The translations under genes and the position numbers were made by a program. From NCBI RefSeq assembly GCF_001750165.1, contig NZ_CP015411.1:62001-126000 (forward strand): a stretch of DNA of 64,000 nucleotides. Direction: 5' to 3'. Below the pieces are notes generated by a model. It was not told the origin of the DNA and ran no database searches. It saw nothing but the letters and a program-made list of their open reading frames with translations. Position 1 is the stretch's first letter. Every line of letters begins with the position of its first letter. Origin of the DNA: Pseudoalteromonas luteoviolacea. GTDB lineage: Bacteria; Pseudomonadota; Gammaproteobacteria; Enterobacterales; Alteromonadaceae. Below are positions 9,028 to 16,961 of the stretch, one piece after another.

Positions 9028-9444
9028 ATGTTTCAACTGGTATATATCAGTAAGGCTAAAAATCGATTGGATGAGTCTGAACTGTTAAAAATGATGACGA
9101 GCTTTAGAGCTCGGAACACCATGAATGGGATCACGGGGCTTCTTTTATACGATGGTAAAGGTACGTTTATCCAACTGCTTGAAGGTGAAGTGCATGCTGT
9201 TCAGGATTTATATTCATGTATTTGCCAAGACCCCCGTCATGAAAGGATCAATAAGTTACATGAGCAAACGGTAGAAAAACGCATGTTTGCACAGTGGCAA
9301 ATGGGGTTTAAGCGATTAGACACATGCGACATCGTGGAGCAAGAAGGGTTGTCGGAGTTTTTGAATCAAGCAGATGGTTTTGACTATTTAAAACAGAACC
9401 CAGAATTTTCTATTCAGCTTTTGCACTATTTTAGACAGTGTTGA
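9028..9444 (+). CDS. BLUF-domain blue-light sensor
   Basis: A 138-aa single-domain BLUF protein that would bind FAD and respond to blue light. The key residues are present: Y6 in FQLVYIS, N33 in MNGITGLLLY, Q49 in FIQLLEGE, and W90 and M92 in QWQMGF. Only a short C-terminal helix follows, so it acts through protein contacts rather than a fused output domain. An upstream GTG at 9010 is in frame, but the ATG at 9028 has the ribosome-binding site GGTGGAG at the right distance. It sits between two chemoreceptor genes, 86 bp after the first and 41 bp before the second. Confidence 0.92.
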   Translation: MFQLVYISKAKNRLDESELLKMMTSFRARNTMNGITGLLLYDGKGTFIQLLEGEVHAVQDLYSCICQDPRHERINKLHEQTVEKRMFAQWQMGFKRLDTCDIVEQEGLSEFLNQADGFDYLKQNPEFSIQLLHYFRQC

Positions 9445-9485
9445 GATAGCTGAAATTGCAATAACTAAACCAGAAGGTGTTGATT

Positions 9486-11177
9486 ATGAATCAACTAAAG
9501 ATTGCACACCGGATCTATTTAATGAGTGGTATTCAGCTGGTGATGCTACTGTTAGTGAGTACCATCGCATTGGTGCAAATGGCCAAAATAGGCTATGAGT
9601 TGATTGATATTGCGGAAGAGGATATTCCACTCAATAATTTTCTTACCCAAATCACAGAGCATCAATTGGAACAGGCTATCTTACTTGAACGGATGCTGCT
9701 GTATAAATCACTGTCTGATAGTGGCCACGTTGATTACGATACTAAAGTGCGTCAGCTTGAGCAAAAACTCATTACATCTGTGGATAAAGTGGGTAAAGAA
9801 ATTAAAGACACTCGAGCTTTCGCGACAGAAGCTATTACTCTGGCGCATTCTCAAGAAGCGGCGAAAAAGTTCAAGCAGGTGCAGCAAGAGCTGGATGTGA
9901 TAAGCAAGCATTATGCACAGGCACGCCTTGATATTAATACGCTTTTGGGGCAGTTATCACAAAAACCACTCATTGAGTTGATGTCGCAAGTGAAGCTCAT
10001 TGAACAGGAGGAGGATCAATTAAAAGGCGAATTAATTGCCCTCCTTGCTGATGTTCAAGCGTTCACACAAAAAGCAACGCGCCAAGCTGAGCATGATGAA
10101 ATTTTAGCAATCAAGCTTATCTCCGTGACTGCGATAGTGGCTGTGGTGATTGCTATCATCGTAGCACTGTTTATTGGTCGTTCTATCACGCAGCCTATCG
10201 AAAAATTGATTGTCAGGCTCAAATCGATCGCCAGTGGTGATGGTGATTTAACCGTGATGTTGGATGAATCTGCAAAGGATGAAACGGGTACAATGGCTAA
10301 AGAGTTCAATAAATTTGTCTCTGGGCTGCGTGCTACCATTCAAAGCACTAATGACGTGGTAAAAAGTTTAGGCAGCTCTTCAGAATTGGCTATGAATGTG
10401 ATGCGTCAAACAGAGCAAAGTGTAACAGAGCAGAAGAATCAAACGGAGATGGTGGCTTCGGCTGTGTATGAAATGACCACGACTACCCAAGATATGTCAA
10501 AAAGCACGGCGCACGCGGCTGAGGCCACAGCAAAGGTGCGCGAAAAAGTGAACTCAGGAAAAAGCATCGCAACGCAAACCAATCAAATTATAGAAAACTT
10601 AGTCTCAGAGCTTAACCTCGCATCGGATGAAATTGGCGAACTGGTGGAAGAGACCAACAATATCAGCTCAGTACTGGAAGCGATTCAAAGTATCTCTGAG
10701 CAAACGAATTTGTTGGCACTGAATGCCGCCATTGAAGCGGCAAGGGCAGGTGAAAGTGGACGAGGGTTTGCAGTAGTTGCTGATGAAGTACGCACGCTTG
10801 CCACGCGCACTCAGTCATCGACAGCAGACATTCAAGACTTGTTAGATCGCTTAAAAACTGAAGCAAACAAAGTGGTGAGCAGTATGGAAAAAGGCAAAGC
10901 AAGTGCCTATAACTGCTATGAAAAAAGTGAGAAAACGCAACAAATGCTCGATGAAGCGTCTGAATCGATAGAGCAAATTAACGACTTAAATGCACAAATC
11001 GCCACCGCAACCGAAGAGCAGTCAATGGTTGCTGTAGATATTGATAAAAATATAAATAATATTAATGATCTAGCGAAGGAGACTGCGCAAGGAGCGAGTG
11101 AAACCGCAGATGCAAATCATAATATTGCCAAACGTATTATTGATTTACACACCAACTTTAATCGTTTTGTGACCTAG
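9486..11177 (+). CDS. Methyl-accepting chemotaxis protein with HAMP
   Basis: A 563-aa chemoreceptor. TM1 is near residues 10-32. A long helical periplasmic part follows, with KVRQLEQKL-type heptads, then TM2 near 205-228, a HAMP domain (GRSITQPIEKLIVRLKSIAS) and the signalling region with ISEQTNLLALNAAIEAARAG. An in-frame GTG at 9477 exists, but the ATG at 9486 follows an AGAAGG site better. It starts 41 bp after the BLUF gene and may be co-transcribed with it. The ligand is not predictable from sequence. This receptor is from a different subfamily from the one at 7298, because its ligand region and HAMP differ. Confidence 0.95.
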   Translation: MNQLKIAHRIYLMSGIQLVMLLLVSTIALVQMAKIGYELIDIAEEDIPLNNFLTQITEHQLEQAILLERMLLYKSLSDSGHVDYDTKVRQLEQKLITSVDKVGKEIKDTRAFATEAITLAHSQEAAKKFKQVQQELDVISKHYAQARLDINTLLGQLSQKPLIELMSQVKLIEQEEDQLKGELIALLADVQAFTQKATRQAEHDEILAIKLISVTAIVAVVIAIIVALFIGRSITQPIEKLIVRLKSIASGDGDLTVMLDESAKDETGTMAKEFNKFVSGLRATIQSTNDVVKSLGSSSELAMNVMRQTEQSVTEQKNQTEMVASAVYEMTTTTQDMSKSTAHAAEATAKVREKVNSGKSIATQTNQIIENLVSELNLASDEIGELVEETNNISSVLEAIQSISEQTNLLALNAAIEAARAGESGRGFAVVADEVRTLATRTQSSTADIQDLLDRLKTEANKVVSSMEKGKASAYNCYEKSEKTQQMLDEASESIEQINDLNAQIATATEEQSMVAVDIDKNINNINDLAKETAQGASETADANHNIAKRIIDLHTNFNRFVT

Positions 11178-11261
11178 TTGGTTAGGATATTTTATCGAGT
11201 TGTCATTTTATGTTCACTAACTGCTTTTTATAGTGAGAATTCGCAGCGCGGGAGCAAGACA

Positions 11262-11753
11262 ATGAATGACAACAAGACGGGGCATATTTTATTGGTATGC
11301 CTTATTTGCTTGATACTAGATCAGGGCACAAAATGGTGGGCAAGCGATAGTTTAGTGGCATGGCAAATGACCAGCTATTTAGGGGATATAGTGCGTATAG
11401 GGTATACCGAAAACCTAGGCGTGTTTTTATCTTTGGGTGCAGAGTTATCACCTATTCAGCGGTTGGTATTATTTGTTGGGGTCATTGGTTTTTTATTGTT
11501 GGCTTTGCTGGGCTATATGATTAAAAGTCACGATTTATCAAAACTCCAGCTTACCTCCCTTACTTTGATATTTGCTGGTGGCTTGGGGAACTTACTCGAT
11601 CGTATTTTTAATCAAGGCGCAGTGATTGATTTTATTAACCTTGGGATCGGTACTGTGCGTACTGGGGTATTTAATGTTGCTGATATCGTTATTTTGCTAG
11701 GGGCTATCATGATCATTGCGTGTACGCCTTTTCAGTCGGCACAGCATAAATAA
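11262..11753 (+). CDS. lspA: Signal peptidase II (lipoprotein signal peptidase), LspA family
   Basis: A 163-aa integral membrane aspartyl protease that removes lipoprotein signal peptides. Conserved boxes are present: DQGTKWWA near residue 20, ENLGVFLSLG near 50, GNLLDR with D113, and TGVFNVADI with D141; these two Asp are the catalytic pair. Four membrane segments are visible. The open frame extends upstream to 11178, but the ATG at 11262 has GGAG in the right place and gives the family's usual length. It is not beside ileS as the main lspA usually is, so it may be an accessory paralogue. Confidence 0.88.
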   Translation: MNDNKTGHILLVCLICLILDQGTKWWASDSLVAWQMTSYLGDIVRIGYTENLGVFLSLGAELSPIQRLVLFVGVIGFLLLALLGYMIKSHDLSKLQLTSLTLIFAGGLGNLLDRIFNQGAVIDFINLGIGTVRTGVFNVADIVILLGAIMIIACTPFQSAQHK

Positions 11754-11851
11754 GGTATGTATAACTATGGGTGTGAGTATGTCGTAAATATCCAATTTTA
11801 CTGTGTTTAATAGGCGTAAACTCCTGCATATCAAATAAACAGGAGCAATTT

Positions 11852-12271
11852 ATGGTATCTCAAAACGAACTTTTTACACATTATCCATTTATACCATCTG
11901 CATTGGCGACCTTGGGTGAGTCTGGTGAGTTGCTTATCCCTGACGCCACCGTGCATTTAATTCGCCTTTATGTATCGCAAATCAATGGCTGCCAGTATTG
12001 CCAACGAATGCATGCAGAGGCTTTGAAAAATAGCGTTGCAGACGAAGTGTTTGAGCAAATGAATGCAGCGCTGACTGGATCAGAGCTGTCTTTACTTACC
12101 CCTTTTGATCAGGCTGCCTTACAGCTAACCACCGCCGTCACTAAGTCTTTGCCGTTTGAAATGGAGGCGAAGTCGCAACGACCATTAAATAAAGCACAGC
12201 AATTAGCTGTGATAGGCTTGGCGTTACAGATTAATAACTGGAACCGTATTGCCATCGGGTTTAATTTTTAA
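11852..12271 (+). CDS. AhpD-like carboxymuconolactone decarboxylase family protein
   Basis: A 139-aa protein with the AhpD-type redox motif C47-Q-Y-C50-xxx-H54 in RLYVSQINGCQYCQRMHAEAL, the hallmark of the CMD/AhpD peroxidase-associated fold. Members act as thiol-based antioxidants or unknown oxidoreductases. The ribosome-binding site AGGAGC is clear, 9 nt before the ATG. The 3' end overlaps the convergent gene ending at 12261 by 11 bp. No peroxiredoxin is adjacent, so the partner and substrate are open. Confidence 0.85.
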   Translation: MVSQNELFTHYPFIPSALATLGESGELLIPDATVHLIRLYVSQINGCQYCQRMHAEALKNSVADEVFEQMNAALTGSELSLLTPFDQAALQLTTAVTKSLPFEMEAKSQRPLNKAQQLAVIGLALQINNWNRIAIGFNF

Positions 12272-12722
12272 CTTGCAAGGCAAGCTGTGATAGCTCGGAA
12301 ATACGGTTGTTGTGTGTTTGTGTTACGTTCAACTGTTTTGTATGTTCCCAAGTACCCTCGCAAAGATCTCGATAATACAACTCTGCGTACCCTGTGTGCC
12401 AATGTGGATTGAGCAGTAGATCCAGTTTCAAGTAGTGATAGGCTGCGTTTTGGTGGTGTGAACTTGCGTGAGCGTGCTGACCTAATAGGTTGACGGCAAT
12501 ATGTTTGGTCCCAGAGATGTATCGGTAATGAAATTCACCATTAAGATGAAACATAAGTGCACTATCGCTGTACTGAGAGAAAAACATTTTTGCGCGTCCT
12601 GATAGAGTTTTGTCAGGTGTATAAACCAGCAGTGACACTTCGCATTGGGGCTTATGCGTTTCGAGGCCAATTAAGTAATTAATGAGAAATAATCCGTTGA
12701 TACCACATTGTGTCATTTGCAT
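12261..12722 (-). CDS. Hypothetical protein, unknown family
   Basis: About 153 residues from the ATG at 12722. The frame is open back to a GTG at 12755, but that codon lies inside a strong hairpin, so the internal start is preferred. There is no signal peptide. The middle is rich in His and aromatic residues (HAHASSHHQNAAYHYLK and NPHWHTGYAELYYRD), which could bind a metal or haem, though I recognise no named family. It follows the PepSY-TM gene on the same strand and could belong to that Fur-linked group. The start and function are both uncertain. Confidence 0.6.
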   Translation of the reverse strand: MQMTQCGINGLFLINYLIGLETHKPQCEVSLLVYTPDKTLSGRAKMFFSQYSDSALMFHLNGEFHYRYISGTKHIAVNLLGQHAHASSHHQNAAYHYLKLDLLLNPHWHTGYAELYYRDLCEGTWEHTKQLNVTQTHNNRISELSQLALQVKN

Positions 12723-12747
12723 ACCTGTGTTTACCGAGCGAAAGTTC

Positions 12748-12782
12748 AAGCACACTACTGTAGATTTTGCAGTAGTGTGCTT
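12748..12782. terminator. Strong hairpin, terminator or attenuator
   Basis: A perfect 13-bp inverted repeat (AAGCACACTACTG/CAGTAGTGTGCTT) with a 9-nt loop. On the minus strand it lies after the PepSY gene and before the hypothetical gene at 12722, and only a weak T-rich tail follows (GAACTTTC). It may end the upstream transcript or act as a partial attenuator. Confidence 0.6.
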
Positions 12783-12855
12783 TCAATTTAGTCACTCTAT
12801 GCCAGCTTGCCATTACAGTGCATTACAGATATGAATTTTGTATGTGATTACTTAC

Positions 12856-13413
12856 TTAGTGTGAGTAAAATATAATAAAAGCTGCTGGTGCAGCAAAGCC
12901 AGCCAAGACCAACAGTCCTCTTGGGCCTAAAACGCCGCGCTTTCCTTTGACCATGAACAACGCAGACACGGCTAAATAAATGAGTAATATGGCATAAAAA
13001 TCAGAAAACCACATCCATGCTGCACGGGCTTCATTGAGATGGAGAAAGTTAAGTTGTCGCAGTAAAAACCGTGGTTCCACTTGCTCAACTAACACTTCAT
13101 TTTGTTCGGGATATAAGTAGAGCGTTGTATCCTCCTCTAAAAACAACTTGTAAGTTGTTTGGTCCTGCCAGAAGCGCGCTTTTACTTTATCTTCTAACTG
13201 CAGTGTCGCTAGCAGTGTTGCCTCAAAGTGGTCGGTTTCTATATCTAATCCAGAGAGCGTTATTGTATGGCTGGTGCGGGTAACCTGATAATTAGAATTA
13301 AACTGATGAATATGGTTGAGCGCAATGCCTGAAATAGCAAACACCAAGGTCATGCCAATACAAAAATAGCCGATGTCTCTATGCAGGCTGCGATTGAGTT
13401 TAAACCAAGACAT
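12856..13413 (-). CDS. PepSY-associated TM helix protein
   Basis: A 185-aa inner-membrane protein. The N-terminal LNRSLHRDIGYFCIGMTLVFAISGIALNHI is the classic PepSY_TM start, a periplasmic PepSY-like loop (residues 40-115) follows, and two further membrane helices come near the C-terminus. Family members are often coded beside TonB receptors and are thought to reduce iron-siderophore complexes or assist their release. Here it follows the DUF4920 gene by 8 bp, and that pair diverges from a TonB receptor gene. The role in iron handling is inferred from this context. Confidence 0.85.
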   Translation of the reverse strand: MSWFKLNRSLHRDIGYFCIGMTLVFAISGIALNHIHQFNSNYQVTRTSHTITLSGLDIETDHFEATLLATLQLEDKVKARFWQDQTTYKLFLEEDTTLYLYPEQNEVLVEQVEPRFLLRQLNFLHLNEARAAWMWFSDFYAILLIYLAVSALFMVKGKRGVLGPRGLLVLAGFAAPAAFIIFYSH

Positions 13414-13421
13414 GGTGTTAT

Positions 13422-13862
13422 TTAGTCTTTAATGGTCACAGCGACTGGCGCAAAAAGATGCAATACTTGTGCGGTATCTACAGGCTCTAACTTTTGTGCT
13501 TTACGTCGTTGATTAGTTTGTTCCAGAGTGAGGGGATGTATTTTTAACGTGCCAGTAGCAAATGCGGTTTTTCCCTGCGCAGTCATGGGAAAAACCATAT
13601 CGCCATCACGCACTTTGACGCGTAAAGTCTGAAACTTTTTGTCACTGGCCAATTGCATCCAACAACCGCGTTTTTGGCATACACGTGTCACAGTTCCCTT
13701 AATCGTCACAGGTTCAGTCGTGTATTTTTGTGCGTTATTTAAGAGTGTTGATATGGGGAGCAACTTGCTCATATCAGCACCACCATTGTACGTTTTAGCA
13801 ATTGTTGTTTGGCTCAACACCAACGCGCCGATCATCAATATGGGAGTCACAATTGTTTTCAT
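13422..13862 (-). CDS. DUF4920 family secreted protein
   Basis: A 146-aa protein with a signal peptide (residues 1-22) and an OB-like beta-rich body. The motif TRVCQKRGCWMQL is typical of DUF4920, a family of unknown function whose CxxxGCWM motif suggests metal or thiol chemistry. It is the first gene of a minus-strand pair with the PepSY-TM gene and diverges from the TonB receptor gene at 14079, with about 215 bp between the two starts. Shared iron regulation is likely but not shown. Confidence 0.82.
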   Translation of the reverse strand: MKTIVTPILMIGALVLSQTTIAKTYNGGADMSKLLPISTLLNNAQKYTTEPVTIKGTVTRVCQKRGCWMQLASDKKFQTLRVKVRDGDMVFPMTAQGKTAFATGTLKIHPLTLEQTNQRRKAQKLEPVDTAQVLHLFAPVAVTIKD

Positions 13863-14045
13863 ATCTTTTCCTTAGTGTGAATGTATTCGTTAGAACAATA
13901 CGTTACGACAAAATTGACGGCGTTGGAATATTGCTCACGCTATTTTCCTAGGTAAATAGTACCGATTTATTTATAACTTTTAGTTATTTGGTTATTGCTT
14001 TAAGCGCTTAGTTTAATTATTCTACCCGCGCATTTCAAATGCGAT

Positions 14046-14060
14046 TCATTATTATTATCA
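14046..14060. promoter_or_regulatory. Fur-like box upstream of TonB receptor
   Basis: TCATTATTATTATCA keeps one half-site intact (ATTATCA) and matches 5 of 7 positions in the other. It ends 18 nt before the receptor ATG at 14079. Confidence 0.65.
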
Positions 14061-14078
14061 TTTAAGGTGTATAAGGAC

Positions 14079-16319
14079 ATGAAATTTACACGCTCGGCGC
14101 TTTCTTTGGGTTTATTGTGTGCGTTAGGCACTGCGGAGGTGTTTGCGAACGCCGTGAAGCCCAGCAATATTGAAGATGTAATAGAAGTCCACGGACATAA
14201 ATTGTCAGTGATTAACAAAGATGCAGCAGGATCTGTGACGGTTTTGGATAGTGAGGCCATGGCCCGTCGTCAACAAGCAGAGTTGACGCAAATACTACGT
14301 GAGATCCCAGGGGTTGAATTAACAGGTAGTGCGGCACCTTTGGCGGCACAGCCCAGTATCCGTGGCCTTTATGGTGAACGGATCCATATCTCTGTGGATA
14401 ATGTTAAGCGAAAAATGGAATCTGATGGTGGTAGTAACCTTACTTCGATCAATAGTTTAGGCGTTGACCCAAGTCAATTAAAGCAAGTTCAAGTATTACG
14501 TGGTGCTGACTCGCTAACGGTGGGCTCGGGCGCGGTTGGGGGAAGTATTCGTTTAACGACCAAAGATGCCAGTGATTATTTAAACGGTGACTATGGGTTT
14601 GGCTCTCATGTCACTGCAACGCATCAAAGCAATGGCGATAGCACGCAATTAACGGGTTCCTTGTTTGCACTATCTGAAGATATGGATACGGTATTACACC
14701 TCAGTACCGTTCGGTATTCTGATATTGATGTCGTAGGGAGCACAGGGCTAGACAGTGAGGAGCAGCCAATCGCGGATGCTGCAAAGCTAGATAAAATAAA
14801 AAATGATTCAGAGCGACAAAATATCGCATTAAAAAACACTTGGTTTATCGACAAAGTTCATAGCATACAAAGTAAGATTGACTGGTCTAAAACGCGCTCC
14901 AATGATCAGCCCTATAACTTAAGTGCACGTTTGGGCTTGATGTATCCGACACTGTCAAAAAATTTCAGTAATGATTATTTAGAGATTGCATCTACTTATG
15001 TGTATCAGCCAGATAACCCTTATATCGATTTTGATGCGCAATTGGTGTATTCAGATAAGTCTTATGATGACTATACCCTAGGCTATATCGTTCGTCGCGG
15101 GCAACAAATCGATTTTTCCGGAAGTAAATTTGGTAATACCAAACGCTATGGTGTCCGATTGGCTAACTTGTTTGACTTAAGTGTATCATTTGACCATCAG
15201 ATTGCCGTTGAATTGAACTATGATTTTGAACAGTTTGATCAGTCTGAGTTTGATGAAAATCAGGTCAGAACATCTGAATACGGTGAAAGTGATGCCCACA
15301 ATATTTCTTTATCGGTGATCGACCAAGTATCTTTGGTAGATGACGATATATTGATAACAGCGGGTCTGCGTTATGATGGCTATAAGCGCAGTAGTGATGT
15401 GTATACCCAATATGATGACCATGATGATGATGCGCTATCGAGTGAGCTGGGAGTGACACTTAAAGTCACTGACTACTTTAACTTGTATATTAAATACGCT
15501 GAAGCATTTCGTGCCCCCAGTGTTCAAGAGCTGTATAAAAAGCGTGAATGGCGTTGCCATATTGGTGGCAAGTTTTGCTACAACGAACCTCAACCTGATC
15601 TAAAACCAGAGGAGTCTGAAAACCTAGAAGGCGGATTTGGCATCTTTCTAGATGAGATGAGCTGGGGAGATAAGTTTGAGCTCAAGGCCCTTTATTTCGA
15701 TAACAATATCAAAAACTTTATCGATAATGTACCATTTATGTATTACCTGGATACGCAAGGGGTAAAGCAGCCCGGTGCACCTGGACCTGAGCCTGCCAAT
15801 GGTATACCTGTTGCAACCCATCGGGACTATAGTGCCAAAAACATCGGTAAATTAGTGAGCCGTGGATGGGAAGTCGAAATGCATTATGAATTGGGTAAAT
15901 TAAGCGGTTATCTTGGATACTCAGCCATTGATATGGATGCTTATGGCGTGCCTAATTTCTTTTTAGGGACAATTGAAACCAATAAACAGCCCTACTCTGA
16001 AGCCCCTGCGGATAAGCTCAATTTAAATCTACAGTACTCAGTGTTGGAGAATGTTGATATTGGTGTACAGATGCTGGCGTACCGTGCTCAAACTCGCTTA
16101 ACAGAAGACTATCTTGAGCGAGGTTATGGTACTGGATCATACCAAGTTTATAATTTGACAACCAAATATCAGGGCTCTGGCAGTTTATCTGATTTAGTGG
16201 TACGTGTAGGCATTGATAATGTCACCGATGAGCGTTATGTGAGAGCGCCAGCTGGTGAAGCGAGCGATCCGAGTGAATTGGGTAGAAACTATAAATTGAC
16301 GCTTAGTTATACTTTTTAG
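14079..16319 (+). CDS. TonB-dependent outer-membrane receptor, haem/siderophore type
   Basis: A 746-aa receptor with a signal peptide (MKFTRSALSLGLLCALGTAEVFA). The plug (ILREIPGVELTGSAAPLAAQ, then IRGLYGERIHISVDN and VLRGADSLTVGSGAVGGSI) is followed by a long barrel with the FRAPSVQELY segment of the haem/vitamin B12 and siderophore receptor class. It ends LTLSYTF with the C-terminal Phe signature. A GTG at 14067 is in frame, but AAGGA lies 5 nt before the ATG at 14079, so the ATG is preferred. A Fur-like box precedes it. The substrate is not certain; haem is possible, but the usual FRAP/NPNL pair is only partly seen. Confidence 0.93.
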   Translation: MKFTRSALSLGLLCALGTAEVFANAVKPSNIEDVIEVHGHKLSVINKDAAGSVTVLDSEAMARRQQAELTQILREIPGVELTGSAAPLAAQPSIRGLYGERIHISVDNVKRKMESDGGSNLTSINSLGVDPSQLKQVQVLRGADSLTVGSGAVGGSIRLTTKDASDYLNGDYGFGSHVTATHQSNGDSTQLTGSLFALSEDMDTVLHLSTVRYSDIDVVGSTGLDSEEQPIADAAKLDKIKNDSERQNIALKNTWFIDKVHSIQSKIDWSKTRSNDQPYNLSARLGLMYPTLSKNFSNDYLEIASTYVYQPDNPYIDFDAQLVYSDKSYDDYTLGYIVRRGQQIDFSGSKFGNTKRYGVRLANLFDLSVSFDHQIAVELNYDFEQFDQSEFDENQVRTSEYGESDAHNISLSVIDQVSLVDDDILITAGLRYDGYKRSSDVYTQYDDHDDDALSSELGVTLKVTDYFNLYIKYAEAFRAPSVQELYKKREWRCHIGGKFCYNEPQPDLKPEESENLEGGFGIFLDEMSWGDKFELKALYFDNNIKNFIDNVPFMYYLDTQGVKQPGAPGPEPANGIPVATHRDYSAKNIGKLVSRGWEVEMHYELGKLSGYLGYSAIDMDAYGVPNFFLGTIETNKQPYSEAPADKLNLNLQYSVLENVDIGVQMLAYRAQTRLTEDYLERGYGTGSYQVYNLTTKYQGSGSLSDLVVRVGIDNVTDERYVRAPAGEASDPSELGRNYKLTLSYTF

Positions 16320-16327
16320 ATGAATGG

Positions 16328-16350
16328 CAGGCTTACTTTAGGTGAGCCTG
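16328..16350. terminator. Hairpin between convergent genes
   Basis: Arms CAGGCTTAC and GTGAGCCTG pair over 9 positions with one G-T, around a 5-nt loop, between the receptor stop and the convergent DUF454 gene. There is no strong T-run, so terminator function is plausible only. Confidence 0.45.
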
Positions 16351-16361
16351 ATCAGATTGCG

Positions 16362-16751
16362 TTAGTTTGTGCTCGCGGGAGGGTGAGAGGGGCGAGTGAC
16401 TACATAAGCCAGTACTGCAATTTCAATCACCGCGACCAATACCAGTACGTACCAAGGTGCTGCAGTGAAGCACAAAATAATATATCCAATTAACATGCCT
16501 AGTCCTGCGCCCCATTTCCCTTTAGGTGGTACCACTTGATATTCTCGCCAAGCAACCAGTGAAGGGCCAAATTTGGGGTGGGTAAGCAGCCAGTGTTCAA
16601 ACTTAGGCGAAGAGCGAGAGAAGCATGCCAATGCCAAAATGAAAAAAATAGTGGTGGGCATCACGGGGAGCGCCATACCAATAAAACCAAGACCAACAAA
16701 AATAATCCCAGCAGCATGAAGCCAGAAACAGCGATTAAAAAGCTTTTTCAT
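16362..16751 (-). CDS. DUF454 / YbaN family inner-membrane protein
   Basis: A 129-aa protein with three or four membrane helices. The conserved GFIGMALPVMPTTIFFILALACFSRSSP block, followed by HPKFGPSLVAW, is diagnostic of the YbaN/DUF454 family. Function is not established for the family. The gene is monocistronic by appearance and convergent with the TonB receptor gene. Its start has TGTTTCTCC upstream on the opposite strand, that is GGAGAAACA on its own strand, a good ribosome-binding site. Confidence 0.88.
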   Translation of the reverse strand: MKKLFNRCFWLHAAGIIFVGLGFIGMALPVMPTTIFFILALACFSRSSPKFEHWLLTHPKFGPSLVAWREYQVVPPKGKWGAGLGMLIGYIILCFTAAPWYVLVLVAVIEIAVLAYVVTRPSHPPASTN

Positions 16752-16920
16752 AATGAGCTGTTTCTCCTTTTTGCCAGTGTCGCTTAATTAGCGACTACGC
16801 AAGTGTGATTGGTAATGATATGTGAGTGCACAGACGGTATTTTAACAGCAGATGCTTTTCCATTATAGACGAAAAATACAGTAAATTATGCAAAATAAGG
16901 GGAGAGTTAATGTGGAAAGA

Positions 16921-16947
16921 CCATGAAAATAGTGTGTATTTTCATGG
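16921..16947 (-). terminator. Terminator-like hairpin after the downstream porin gene
   Basis: An 11-bp perfect inverted repeat (CCATGAAAATA/TATTTTCATGG) with a 5-nt loop, 14 nt past the porin stop. On the minus strand it is followed by TCTTTCC, a modest T-rich tail. Confidence 0.65.
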
Positions 16948-16961
16948 CCTTTGATGTGAAA

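Noticed and set aside
12723..12755. GTG at 12755 as start of the hypothetical gene
   Set aside because: The codon lies within one arm of a 13-bp hairpin and has no ribosome-binding site; the ATG at 12722 is preferred.
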